A stretch of DNA of 64,000 nt from Magnetospirillum molischianum DSM 120 (GTDB lineage: Bacteria; Pseudomonadota; Alphaproteobacteria; Rhodospirillales; Magnetospirillaceae), in NCBI RefSeq assembly GCF_000294655.1, contig NZ_CAHP01000054.1:21930-85929 (forward strand), read 5' to 3'. The translations under genes were made by a program, and so were the position numbers. How positions within the stretch are numbered: the first letter of the stretch is position 1; every line of letters begins with the position of its first letter. Of this stretch, positions 49,644 through 58,134 are shown piece by piece. The notes below the pieces were generated by a model that searched no databases, was not told the DNA's origin, and worked only from the letters and a program-made list of their open reading frames with translations.

Positions 49644-51361
49644 CCGACCCCCAATTGGTGGTTCTGATATTGCTGCTGGGGGCGGTCCTGGTGGTACCGC
49701 TGTTTCAGCGTTTAGGGATTCCCTCGGTTCTGGGCTATCTGGTCGCAGGGATTGCGCTTGGCCCCTATAACCCTGGCCCGGTCTCGATCAATGCCGAAAT
49801 TACCCGCCCGCTGGCAGAACTGGGGGTGGTGTTCCTTCTGTTCGCGATCGGGATTGAGCTACCATTTTCTCGACTAAAAACCTTGCGGCGCCTGATTTTC
49901 GGGTTGGGCGTGATGCAGGTGATCCTGTGCGGCGCGGCCTTCTTCGGTCTGTCCATGGCGTTCGGGCTATCGTCCAACGCCGCGCTGGTCGTCGGTATAA
50001 CGTTGTCTTTTTCCTCGACAGCGACGGTACTTGCAATTCTGGTCGAGCGTAACGAAGCGGTCAGCCATCATGGGCGAATCGCGATCGCCGTGCTGATCCT
50101 CCAAGATCTGGCTGTGGTTCCGCTGTTGGTGTTGCTGCCTCTGCTGGCCAGCGCCCCCGACCGGATGGCATCGGCTTTAGGGCTGGCAGGGATCAAAGCC
50201 GCCCTTGCGATTCTAGCGATCTATTTGGTTGGGCGAATAATCCTTCGTCCAGCCTACCGCTATATTTCCGTTATCCGCAATGCCGAGGTCTTCACGGCTG
50301 CCAATCTACTCTTGGTTCTGGCTGTGGGCTGGTTCACTGCCCAGGCAGGAATGTCGATGGCGCTTGGTGCCTTTCTTGCCGGTCTTTTGGTGGCTGATTC
50401 GCCTTATCGCCATCAGGTCGAGGCCGATATCGAGCCATTTCGTGGATTATTGCTTGGTCTGTTCTTTATGACAGTGGGGTTGTCGATCGATCTGCCCTAT
50501 GTCGCGGACCATCTCGGAAGAGTTGTCGGGATTACTTTCGGATTGGTTCTCGTCAAGGCTGTTCTGATCGCTTTATGCGGAATAGCGATCGGGATTGGCC
50601 CGATGCAGTCTTTTCGGGTCGGCGTTTTGCTCGCTCAGACTGGCGAGTTCGCCTTCGTTGTTTTTTCCCGCGCCGACGAACTGAATCTTCTTGAGCGTGA
50701 TCAGTCTCAAACCCTGGTAGCCGCCGTGGTGCTGTCGATGGCGCTAACTCCAGCACTGGCAGGTTTTGGGCGGGCTGTGACGTTATTGTGGCGCAAGAAA
50801 ACGGCCCGCAACATGTTTCCGACCGCTGCGGATGAAAAAAGCGGTCACGTTGTCATTGCCGGATATGGGCGGATTGGCCGTGCGATCGCCCGCATCCTGT
50901 CCGAACATGGGATCGACTACGTTGCTCTCGATCTCGATATCGATCGGGTCGCCAAGGCTCGAACCGTTGGTTTGCCGGTTTATTATGGCGATGCCAGCCA
51001 ACCTGGCGTGTTGCGTTCGGTCGGTATCGAGCAGGCGAGGGCGGCTGTTATTACTGTCAACAAACCCAGAACCGCCGAGAGAGCCGTGGCCAGAATTCGT
51101 CAGACAGTTCCCGATTTGATTATTATAGCCCGAGCGCACGATCTGACTCAGAAGCAGATTTTGGCAGCTGCCGGTGCGACCGCCGTGGTTCCAGAAACGA
51201 TCGAGGCCAGTCTCCAACTCGCTGGGCTGGTGCTGCGCTCGACCGGAATGGATGTCGATACGGTCGAACAGACCTTACGCCGTCAGCGCCAAAACGTCGA
51301 GTTACCGCTAGGACCGGTTCCCTTAGGGGACGGGATCAGTCCGCCAGCCTGTCCGTTGTGA
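49634..51361 (+). CDS. CPA2-family monovalent cation:proton antiporter with TrkA-N domain
   Basis: A 575-residue inner-membrane protein of the KefB/KefC-type CPA2 family. About twelve membrane segments fill residues 1-380 (PLFQRLGIPSVLGYLVAGI at the start is the family hallmark), followed by a cytosolic RCK/TrkA-N domain at about 400-515 (HVVIAGYGRIGRAIARIL). Such proteins exchange K+ or Na+ for H+ under nucleotide control; ion specificity is unknown. Starts ten bases inside the MBL gene. Its stop lies 11 bases from the convergent next gene. Confidence 0.9.
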   Translation: MPVTDPQLVVLILLLGAVLVVPLFQRLGIPSVLGYLVAGIALGPYNPGPVSINAEITRPLAELGVVFLLFAIGIELPFSRLKTLRRLIFGLGVMQVILCGAAFFGLSMAFGLSSNAALVVGITLSFSSTATVLAILVERNEAVSHHGRIAIAVLILQDLAVVPLLVLLPLLASAPDRMASALGLAGIKAALAILAIYLVGRIILRPAYRYISVIRNAEVFTAANLLLVLAVGWFTAQAGMSMALGAFLAGLLVADSPYRHQVEADIEPFRGLLLGLFFMTVGLSIDLPYVADHLGRVVGITFGLVLVKAVLIALCGIAIGIGPMQSFRVGVLLAQTGEFAFVVFSRADELNLLERDQSQTLVAAVVLSMALTPALAGFGRAVTLLWRKKTARNMFPTAADEKSGHVVIAGYGRIGRAIARILSEHGIDYVALDLDIDRVAKARTVGLPVYYGDASQPGVLRSVGIEQARAAVITVNKPRTAERAVARIRQTVPDLIIIARAHDLTQKQILAAAGATAVVPETIEASLQLAGLVLRSTGMDVDTVEQTLRRQRQNVELPLGPVPLGDGISPPACPL

Positions 51362-51372
51362 ATCTGTCCAGC

Positions 51373-52416
51373 CTATCGCTGGTCAAAGCGGATTTCGATC
51401 CGGCGGTTGCGGGCATAGGCTGCGTCGGTGTCTGCGGCGTCCAGTGGTTGGAACTCGCCGAAGCCAGCCGCAGCGAGGCGGTCGTTCGGGACTCCGTTGG
51501 CGGCAAGGGTACGCAGAACAGATATGGCGCGGGCGGTTGATAATTCCCAATTCGAGGGGAAGCGCCCCGAGATGATCGGGCGGCGGTCTGTATGCCCATC
51601 GATCCGCAATACCCAATTAACGCCGTTGGGAATGTCTTTGGAAATCTCTTTGAGCGTCACGGCAAGGCGGCGGACCTGCTCGACCCCATCGGGGCCAAGG
51701 TCGGCCGAACCTGTTTGGAACAGTAATTCCGACTGAAAAACGAAGCGGTCGCCCTCAATGCGGATTCCAGGGCGGTCGCCCAGGATTTTGCGGAGGCGGC
51801 CGAAGAAGTCTGAGCGGAATCTCTGTAATTCCTCGACCTTGCTCGCAAGAGCGACATTCAGGCGCTTGCCGAGGTCGGAAATCTGTATTTTTTGCTCTTT
51901 GTCTCGGATTTCCGAGGCTTCAAGGGCAGCGACAACACGAGCCAGTTCCTGCTTCGTTGCTTCTAATTGTCGGTTAAGTAAGGCCAACTGCGCCTGAGCC
52001 TCAGACGACAGTTTCCGCTCCTCTCCCAGTTGAGAGTCACGTTCGGCGATCTTGCCTTCAAGCTCATCTTTTTGTGCAATAAGGCTGGTAATATCCTGGG
52101 ACAGGCCCGAAGCCCAGGCATCGATCTTCTGTCGTTCTGCCTTGCTGGCGGCCAACTCCTCGCTGAGGCGGCTGACATCGGCTTTCAGACTGGCGTTTTC
52201 GGCGGTTTGAAGGTTGAGTTTCTCAGCCAGATCAGACAGTTCTAGGCCGAGCCGGTCGAGTGCCTTCTGACGCCCTGACAACGCCTGTCCAAGGAAGTAT
52301 TGGGCCAGCACGAAGATCATAAGAACGAAAACGATCACCATCACGAGCGTCGAGAGGCCATCGACGAAACCTGGCCAAATATCGATGGTGCGACGAGGAC
52401 GGCGGGCGAGCGGCAT
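51373..52416 (-). CDS. MotB/OmpA-like envelope protein, partner of the MotA-like channel
   Basis: 347 residues: a single membrane helix at about 20-45, immediately preceded by Asp19 (WPGFVDGLSTL), the position of the proton-binding aspartate of MotB; a long heptad-rich coiled coil at about 50-200; and a C-terminal OmpA peptidoglycan-binding domain at about 215-347 (FQTGSADL, IDGHTDRRP, NWELSTARA, RNRRIEIRF). It starts 6 bases after the MotA-like gene. The architecture implies a stator that anchors a proton channel to the cell wall through a rigid rod. What it drives is unknown. Confidence 0.85.
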   Translation of the reverse strand: MPLARRPRRTIDIWPGFVDGLSTLVMVIVFVLMIFVLAQYFLGQALSGRQKALDRLGLELSDLAEKLNLQTAENASLKADVSRLSEELAASKAERQKIDAWASGLSQDITSLIAQKDELEGKIAERDSQLGEERKLSSEAQAQLALLNRQLEATKQELARVVAALEASEIRDKEQKIQISDLGKRLNVALASKVEELQRFRSDFFGRLRKILGDRPGIRIEGDRFVFQSELLFQTGSADLGPDGVEQVRRLAVTLKEISKDIPNGVNWVLRIDGHTDRRPIISGRFPSNWELSTARAISVLRTLAANGVPNDRLAAAGFGEFQPLDAADTDAAYARNRRIEIRFDQR

Positions 52417-52422
52417 CGCGGA

Positions 52423-53568
52423 TCAGCGTTCGTTCGGATCGTCGGCGATCGCGGCAATCGTGCGGGCGAGTAGGCGAATTTCCGCACGGAATTCGGCAAT
52501 CAGATCTTGCCTACTGGTCACCGTCTCATCGATCAATCGTTTCATGGATCCGTCAATGGCGCGAATGTGGGTGCGGCTCGGATCGTCGATACCGCCACCG
52601 GATGCTTCGGCCAAACGGGCTAAAATTGCGCGGGTTTCGATCTGCCCCTCTCCCAATTTGAGCAAGAGCGATTGCTCGGCTCGCATGTGATCGGTCAGGG
52701 TCGAAAGTTTGTCTGAAAGCTGGTTGATCGCCGCATTAACGCCGCCGCGATTGTCCTCGCCGCGATTGATGACCCGTTGTAACTGATCAAGGCTGTCGGC
52801 GGTCTGTTCCAATAGAGCCTGGATATAGGCAGGAACCGAGGTTTGTGGCTCGTCGCTACTAGGCAAACCAGCACTGCCGCCGATCCGGGTCTGCCCTGCC
52901 AGCCATTCCTCCAGTTCGTTATAAAAGCCATTTTGCGCCTGACCGGCGCTGAGGTCGAGGAAGCCCAATGCCAGCGATCCGGCCAGACCGAACAAGGATG
53001 TCGAAAAGGCCGTACCCATACCGTTAAGAGGTTGGGCCAAGCCCGCCTTTAATCGTTCGAACGCTTCGGACGGGTCTCCGGTTCCGCTGACGGAAAGTGA
53101 ACCTATGACCTCTCCGATCGAGCCAACCGTCCGCGACAACCCCCAAAAGGTGCCGAGAAGACCGAGAAAGATCATTAGTCCGACCAAGTAACGCGATAAA
53201 TCGCGTTGTTCATCCAGGCGGGCGGCAATCGAGTCCAACACAGAGCGGAGCGCCATCGCCGAAAGATTCATTCGATCACGCCGGTCTCCCAGCATGCGGG
53301 CCATCGGCCCCAGCAGGCGCAGCTTTTCACCAGACAGGACAGGCTGACCGCGACGCCAGCTATCCAGCCAGTCCAATTCGGGGGAAAGCTGCATCACCTG
53401 ACGGAAGTTCAGGATAATTCCCGCGAGAAAAACACCGACAAGGAGGCCATTCAGAGCCGGATTATGTGCGAAAGCGAGAACCAACCCGTCTCGGAGAACC
53501 ACAGCCACAGCGGCAACCGCGATCAAAAAAGCGATCATGCGGAAAAGATAACGATTCGGTCGGGTCAT
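52423..53568 (-). CDS. MotA/TolQ/ExbB-like proton-channel protein
   Basis: 381 residues with four membrane segments: about 9-32, 37-58, 145-170 and 197-225. The third carries GLMIFLGLLGTFWGLSRTV, the TolQ/ExbB/MotA family hallmark, and the fourth AFSTSLFGLAGSLALGF. The last 140 residues form a charged, helical cytoplasmic tail with heptad character (QALLEQTADSLDQLQRVINR). It is larger than TolQ or ExbB and resembles gliding-motor or defence-type MotA homologues only in general layout. Paired with the downstream MotB/OmpA-like gene; no flagellar genes are near. Confidence 0.82.
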   Translation of the reverse strand: MTRPNRYLFRMIAFLIAVAAVAVVLRDGLVLAFAHNPALNGLLVGVFLAGIILNFRQVMQLSPELDWLDSWRRGQPVLSGEKLRLLGPMARMLGDRRDRMNLSAMALRSVLDSIAARLDEQRDLSRYLVGLMIFLGLLGTFWGLSRTVGSIGEVIGSLSVSGTGDPSEAFERLKAGLAQPLNGMGTAFSTSLFGLAGSLALGFLDLSAGQAQNGFYNELEEWLAGQTRIGGSAGLPSSDEPQTSVPAYIQALLEQTADSLDQLQRVINRGEDNRGGVNAAINQLSDKLSTLTDHMRAEQSLLLKLGEGQIETRAILARLAEASGGGIDDPSRTHIRAIDGSMKRLIDETVTSRQDLIAEFRAEIRLLARTIAAIADDPNER

Positions 53569-53655
53569 TGTTTCATCGCCATGACGCTTTGAACTTTGAA
53601 ACAGGGCAGGGTCACGTCGGAAGGGCTGGTTTCAGAAACAGCCCCCCGTCCGGCG

Positions 53656-54828
53656 TTACCGCTGCGTCAGAACGGCATCGACGCGATCAGGTGCGCCGTT
53701 CTCGATTTTATTACCCAAGGCGCGGACCTCGATCCGGGTCGAACGTACCCCCATCTCCATCAGGTATTTGCGCACTTCGAGGGCGCGGGACAGAGACAGG
53801 CGGCGAGCTTTGCTGGCATTCGCTTCGTCACCGGCCGCATAGGCAAGCAATTGCAGCGATAGGGTTTCGTCACGTTCCATCCGGTGCGCCATCCGTTCCA
53901 AGTCGGTACGGTTTCCTTCGGATAGCCGAGCGCTATCCAATGCGAAGGGGATGGTAAGGTTATCGCCTTTACGCAATGGTGCCGCAGCGGACGTCAGAGG
54001 AGTTGACGCAGACGGTATTGCGGCGAGGACGGTCGGCGGTGGCTTGGGAGCCTCGACGACCCTCGGTAGCTCGACTTTGGGAGGCTCAGGTTTAACCGGA
54101 GTGACGACCTTGACCGGTTCGGGCGGCTTGGGAGCCTCGACGACCCTCGGTAGCTCGACTTTGGGAGGCTCAGGCTTAACCGGAGTGACGACCTTGACCG
54201 GTTCGGGCGGCTTGGGAGTCTCGACGACCTTCGGTAGCTCGACTTTGGGAGGCTCAGGCTTAACCGGAGTGACGACCTTGACCGGTTCGGGCGGCTTGGG
54301 AGCCTCGACGACCCTCGGTAGCTCGACTTTGGGAGGTTCAGGTTTAACCGGAGTGACGACCTTGACCGGTTCAGGCGGCTTGGGAGTCTCGATGATCTTC
54401 GGCCGTTCGACCTTGGGACGCTCTGGCAAGGCTGGGGCCATCGCGACGCGAGGCGCAGGTGCCGACGCAACTGTTGCCGCAGGACGAGTCGGAGCAAGCT
54501 TTTTGACGGGAGTTTTTTCTTTCGCCTTCGCCTGCTGCGGTTTGACCGTCGCCACGGCGGGTTGAGACAGCCGCTGGACGTGCGGCTGTGCCTTTGCGAC
54601 CGGACGCGGAGACGGTCTTGCGGCCGGTGTGGCGTAAGTGGCGCGAACCTCGTGATTCATCAACCCTGGCAGGCTGGGTTCAGGCCCCAGACGGTCCAGC
54701 ACGCCTAAATCGACGTAGACGCTGGACTGGCTGTCGCCGACCACGATCTGGGCCGAAGCGGGGAGAGACGTTGACGAGATCGTCACCGCTCCCACCGCTA
54801 TCATCAACAGCCTGCCACCCCTACTCAT
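53656..54828 (-). CDS. OmpA-domain periplasmic protein with proline-rich 28-residue tandem repeats
   Basis: 390 residues. A signal peptide (MSRGGRLLMIAVGAVTISS... cleaved after ASA near residue 27) is followed by a basic Ala/Pro-rich stretch, then four full and one partial copies of a 28-residue repeat with PKPPEP, VTPVKPEPP and KVELPRVVE blocks (about residues 135-263). A C-terminal OmpA-like domain at about 280-390 follows (IPFALDSARLSEGNRTDL, RARRLSLSRALEVRKYL). The repeats should form an extended, stiff polyproline rod in the periplasm. The ATG at 54828 follows GGAG by nine bases. Same strand as, and 87 bases upstream of, the MotA-like gene. Confidence 0.85.
   Translation of the reverse strand: MSRGGRLLMIAVGAVTISSTSLPASAQIVVGDSQSSVYVDLGVLDRLGPEPSLPGLMNHEVRATYATPAARPSPRPVAKAQPHVQRLSQPAVATVKPQQAKAKEKTPVKKLAPTRPAATVASAPAPRVAMAPALPERPKVERPKIIETPKPPEPVKVVTPVKPEPPKVELPRVVEAPKPPEPVKVVTPVKPEPPKVELPKVVETPKPPEPVKVVTPVKPEPPKVELPRVVEAPKPPEPVKVVTPVKPEPPKVELPRVVEAPKPPPTVLAAIPSASTPLTSAAAPLRKGDNLTIPFALDSARLSEGNRTDLERMAHRMERDETLSLQLLAYAAGDEANASKARRLSLSRALEVRKYLMEMGVRSTRIEVRALGNKIENGAPDRVDAVLTQR
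54041..54424. repeat. 84-bp in-frame tandem repeat encoding a proline-rich rod
   Basis: Copies begin at 54041, 54125, 54209 and 54293, exactly 84 bases apart, with a fifth diverged partial copy from 54377 to about 54424. The four full copies differ at only a few positions, including synonymous sites, which points to recent duplication or gene conversion. The period is a multiple of three, so copy-number change keeps the OmpA-domain gene in frame. Confidence 0.95.
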
Positions 54829-54933
54829 CTGACCACACTCCGGTCTAACCACAGAAAAAATCCATGGGCGAGACTAGCCGATGCAGACTCCGACCACAAC
54901 AGTCGGGTTTGCCGGGAAGGAAATGCGTGACGA

Positions 54934-55728
54934 TCAGGCGTGGGCTGATTTGATTAGACGCAGAAGCGGTTGGTGGAGATGGTCGTTACCGGCGATGATT
55001 TCGCCAGTCTCCAGCAGCTTGTTGCCGCCTTCGTAATCCGTAACATAGCCGCCTGCTTCGCGTACCAGCACGATACCCGCCGCGATGTCCCACGGCTTGA
55101 TCCCTGCTTCCCAGTAGCCGTCGCAGCGTCCGGCGGCGACATAAGCCAGGTCGAGCGCGGCAGAACCAAAGCGACGCACGCCTGCGACGTTCTTCATTAC
55201 CGCGCCCAGTTCACGCAGGAAAGGCTCGTGCCCGCCGCGGCCATGAAAGGGGATGCCGGTCGCCAGAACCGAATCCTCAAGCTTGCGCCGGGCCGAAACC
55301 CGGAGGCGGCGTTCGTTGAGGAAGGCCCCCGCGCCCTTCTCGGCGTGGAACATCTCATCGCCGAGGGGTTGATAGATCACGCCGGCGATCAACTCTCCTT
55401 CACGCTCCAACGCGATCGAGATGCAGAAATTAGGGATTCCGTGGAGGAAGTTTGTGGTGCCATCGATAGGGTCGACAATCCAGCGATTGCTTCTATCGTC
55501 GCCGATGATCTCGCCGCCTTCTTCCATCAGGAAGCCGTAAGCGGGCCGCGCCTTTTTCAGCTCTTGCCGCAAGGTTTTCTCGACCTTGATATCGGCGGAA
55601 GAGACGAAATCCGACGGTCCCTTACGCGACACCTGAAGATTTTCGATCTCGCCATAATCGCGCACCAGCGACCGGGCCGCTTTGCGCGCGGCCCCCATCA
55701 TGACGTTGAGCAGGGCGGAACGGACCAT
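54934..55728 (-). CDS. suhB: Inositol-1-monophosphatase SuhB
   Basis: 264-residue inositol monophosphatase-family enzyme. Metal motifs: EEGGEI (Glu of the loop 1 site), DPIDGTTNFLHG, and WDIAAGIVLVREAGG. The start MVRSALLNVMMGAARKAARSL at 55728 matches the usual SuhB N-terminus in alphaproteobacteria; a longer frame to 55794 has no such support. In E. coli SuhB also takes part in rRNA antitermination, which may or may not hold here. Lies between efp and the OmpA-repeat gene on the minus strand. Confidence 0.93.
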   Translation of the reverse strand: MVRSALLNVMMGAARKAARSLVRDYGEIENLQVSRKGPSDFVSSADIKVEKTLRQELKKARPAYGFLMEEGGEIIGDDRSNRWIVDPIDGTTNFLHGIPNFCISIALEREGELIAGVIYQPLGDEMFHAEKGAGAFLNERRLRVSARRKLEDSVLATGIPFHGRGGHEPFLRELGAVMKNVAGVRRFGSAALDLAYVAAGRCDGYWEAGIKPWDIAAGIVLVREAGGYVTDYEGGNKLLETGEIIAGNDHLHQPLLRLIKSAHA

Positions 55729-55822
55729 CACGGCGAGGGTTTTCCTTACTAAAAAAGAGTTTCCGGGGTGGACGAAAACGTCCTGCGAGACCATGGGCCG
55801 CCCGAGTGAACCTCGAACGGCC

Positions 55823-55855
55823 CGTCAGGTTCCGGACCCGGCTCCGGCCCTGACG
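55823..55855. other. Strong hairpin between efp and suhB, no U tract
   Basis: CGTCAGG (55823-55829) pairs with CCTGACG (55849-55855), and CCGG pairs inside the loop, giving a stable stem in the 178-base efp-suhB gap. Neither strand has a run of T after it, so it is not a standard terminator. It may be an RNA processing or stability element, or chance. Confidence 0.4.
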
Positions 55856-55906
55856 AAGGAGTATACCGAATTCCGTAGCCGAAATCGGAATCATCTAGGG
55901 TTTATG

Positions 55907-56473
55907 CTAGCCCTTGAAGCGCTCGACATAGCTACAGTCCGCGGTGGCAACCCAGATCTTCTCACCAGCGGCCAGGAAGGGCGGCACCAGAATTTTCAGG
56001 CCGTTTTCGAGCTTGGCCGGCTTGTAAGAAGACGAAGCGGTCTGCCCTTTGACCACGGGATCGGCCTCGACCACCTGCATCACAACCTTTTCCGGCAGCG
56101 ACACCGACACCGGCGACCCTTCGACGAAATCGACGGTAACCGCCATGCCATCCTGCAAAAACGCGGCGCTTTCGCCCAGGATATCGGTAGGAACAGAGAA
56201 TTGTTCGAAGGTTTCCTGCTCCATGAAAGTCAACGACTGATCGTCGCCGAACAGGAAGGTGCAGTCCTTTTCCTCGACGCTGCACTTCTCAACAGTGTCG
56301 GCGGTACGCCAACGTTCGTTGGTCTTGGTCCCGGTGCGGATATCGCGCATTTCGACGGCGATGAACGCTCCACCCTTTCCAGGCTGAATGATCTGGATCT
56401 TCAGTACCGAGAATTGGCGTCCGTTATGTTCGAGGATATTGCCGGGGCGAATCAGATTGGCGTTGATCTTCAT
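55907..56473 (-). CDS. efp: Translation elongation factor P
   Basis: Relieves ribosome stalling at polyproline stretches. 188 residues in three beta-barrel domains; domain I shows KIQIIQPGKGGAFIAVEMRD with Lys33 in the PGKG tip, the residue beta-lysylated by EpmA in many proteobacteria. EF-P should matter for translating the Pro-rich repeat protein encoded two genes downstream (PKPPEP, PEPPK), though many of those motifs are only diprolines. First gene of the minus-strand run efp-suhB-OmpA-MotA-MotB. Confidence 0.97.
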   Translation of the reverse strand: MKINANLIRPGNILEHNGRQFSVLKIQIIQPGKGGAFIAVEMRDIRTGTKTNERWRTADTVEKCSVEEKDCTFLFGDDQSLTFMEQETFEQFSVPTDILGESAAFLQDGMAVTVDFVEGSPVSVSLPEKVVMQVVEADPVVKGQTASSSYKPAKLENGLKILVPPFLAAGEKIWVATADCSYVERFKG

Positions 56474-56588
56474 GGTCGATCCAGGAGCTTTTAGGAAAAA
56501 TCAGGCGCGGACCCTAACAGCTTGCCCGGTCGAAGGCAACCGCGAGCGCCGGTTTCGCGTGGTCTGGCACTCGATTTGCCAAGCATAG

Positions 56589-56617
56589 TTGACCGAGGCG
56601 GTGGGCATTGCTATCTG
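56589..56617 (+). promoter_or_regulatory. Candidate promoter for the men operon
   Basis: TTGACC at 56589-56594 and TATCTG at 56612-56617, spaced 17 bases, lie in the divergent gap between efp and menF (56474-56765). The -35 matches five of six positions, the -10 four of six. The 5' leader would be about 140 bases. Nothing else in the gap is recognisable. Confidence 0.3.
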
Positions 56618-56765
56618 TTGTCGGGTGATCCTGGGCGGACCACCGCGCCCGTCCTCTCACTATCGCCGCTGGCGGCGACCCCTTCATAAGGGATTCTCCG
56701 TCACAATGGCCCGCTTCACCCAAGAGACGACATGCACGATAAGACGATAAGTGGGGTCGGCCAAG

Positions 56766-58130
56766 ATGCCGGTGTCTTCCCAGCGCGGTGACGCGCGCCC
56801 CGTCCCGAACCAGTTGTTGGCCGATCTTTCACGTCGGCTGGAGTGTCTCTCCGTGTCCGGAGCGGACCTGTTCAGCGCGACCCTGACCGTTCCCGAATTG
56901 GATGGCGTTTTGCTGCCGCCGTCTTTGCCGGATCTGTGGTCGTGGCTGCGTCCTGGCGATGGGTTGGCTCTTATCGCCTCGGGCACGGCATTCGAAAAGG
57001 TTTGTTCTGGTCCTGAAGCGCTGGATGAGGCGTTGCGTGGACTCGACTGGACTCATCTTGATCTCGACGAATCCGGTGGTGAGCCAGTCGCATTCCTCGG
57101 TCATGGATTTGGCGGTCCCGATCCATCCGGCTTGCCGCCTGCTCTTCTGCGTGTTCCTCGCCTGATGCTGCGCAACTACAAGGGGCGGTGTGATTTGGTC
57201 TTCAGCCATGCTGGAGTCGCAACTGCCGATGAACTACACGCCCTTTGGATCAAAGAAGCCGAGCGGTTGCTCGACGCGCTTGGCCGCCCTGTTCCTCCGG
57301 CTTCTCCGGTCAATTTGATCCGTCTCAACGAGATGCCGTCTCCCGATACCTTTCGCCGTCGCGTCCGCACCGCCACCGATTCAATCGCCGCCGGACGGGT
57401 TGAAAAGATCGTTCTGTCGCGCCGGATTACCGTTGCAGCGCCCCGTCTGTTCCGGCCTGAGCGATTGGTGCGCGAGCTGGCGGCGCGTCACCCTTCATGC
57501 GCTATCTTTACGGTCGGCTTTGGTGGCCGCACTCTGGTTGCAGCCAGTCCCGAGCGTCTGGTTGCCTGTACGGGCAGGCAGGTGGATAGCTATGCCCTGG
57601 CCGGAACCGCTCCGTCCGATCCAGCAGATCCCTTTCTGGGGGGGCGGTTATTAAGTGGCGCGAAGGATCGCCACGAACACCGACTGGTTGTGGGGTGGAT
57701 ATCAAGCGTTTTTAATGAATTATGCGACAATGTTCAGGTTCCATCCGAGCCTCGGCTGATGATCTTGGGCCAACTTGAGCATCTGTGGACGCCTATTGCT
57801 GGAACCCTGAAGCCGGGAGCGGGGTTTCTGCAAGCCGCGCAGGCTCTCCACCCGACTCCGGCCGTGGCTGGGTTGCCGTTGGCAGAGGCCCGTACTCTGC
57901 TCGACGAATTGGGCGAAAGTCGCTCGGGTTGGTATACGGGAGCGTTTGGCTGGGTCGACCGCACCGGGGACGGCGAAATGGCTGTGGTGCTGCGGTGTGC
58001 CTTGCTTGATGGGGATCGGGCCGAGGTCGCGGCCGGTGCCGGAATTGTTGCCGCTTCCGACCCCGAAAGCGAGTTCACTGAAACCGAGTTGAAGTTGCGC
58101 ACCATGCTCGACACTTTGCGGAGCGCCTGA
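56766..58130 (+). CDS. menF: Isochorismate synthase MenF
   Basis: Converts chorismate to isochorismate, the first committed step of menaquinone synthesis. 454 residues of the chorismate-binding fold: the C-terminal catalytic half has KIVLSRRITV, VAASPERLV, YALAGTAPSDP, LSGAKDRHEHRLVV, HLWTPIAGTL, HPTPAVAGLP and GWYTGAFGW motifs. A siderophore or salicylate isochorismate synthase would look similar, but menD follows 4 bases later, which fixes the role. ATG 56766 has GGGG ten bases upstream. Confidence 0.94.
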   Translation: MPVSSQRGDARPVPNQLLADLSRRLECLSVSGADLFSATLTVPELDGVLLPPSLPDLWSWLRPGDGLALIASGTAFEKVCSGPEALDEALRGLDWTHLDLDESGGEPVAFLGHGFGGPDPSGLPPALLRVPRLMLRNYKGRCDLVFSHAGVATADELHALWIKEAERLLDALGRPVPPASPVNLIRLNEMPSPDTFRRRVRTATDSIAAGRVEKIVLSRRITVAAPRLFRPERLVRELAARHPSCAIFTVGFGGRTLVAASPERLVACTGRQVDSYALAGTAPSDPADPFLGGRLLSGAKDRHEHRLVVGWISSVFNELCDNVQVPSEPRLMILGQLEHLWTPIAGTLKPGAGFLQAAQALHPTPAVAGLPLAEARTLLDELGESRSGWYTGAFGWVDRTGDGEMAVVLRCALLDGDRAEVAAGAGIVAASDPESEFTETELKLRTMLDTLRSA

Positions 58131-58134
58131 GTCG

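Noticed and set aside
51373-53568. Zorya antiphage system
   Set aside because: Only MotA- and MotB-like genes are present; no ZorC/ZorD helicase or ZorE nuclease is nearby, and the flanking genes are housekeeping ones. Kept only as an architectural comparison.
54041-54424. Regularly spaced repeats as a CRISPR array
   Set aside because: Units are directly adjacent without unique spacers, are in frame and encode protein; no cas genes occur.
53951-54565. Plus-strand open frame of Gly/Ser/Thr-rich repeats (GGLG, TTLTGSG units)
   Set aside because: It is the antisense reading of the 84-bp proline repeat in the OmpA-domain gene; the repetitive look follows from the DNA repeat and there is no ribosome site.
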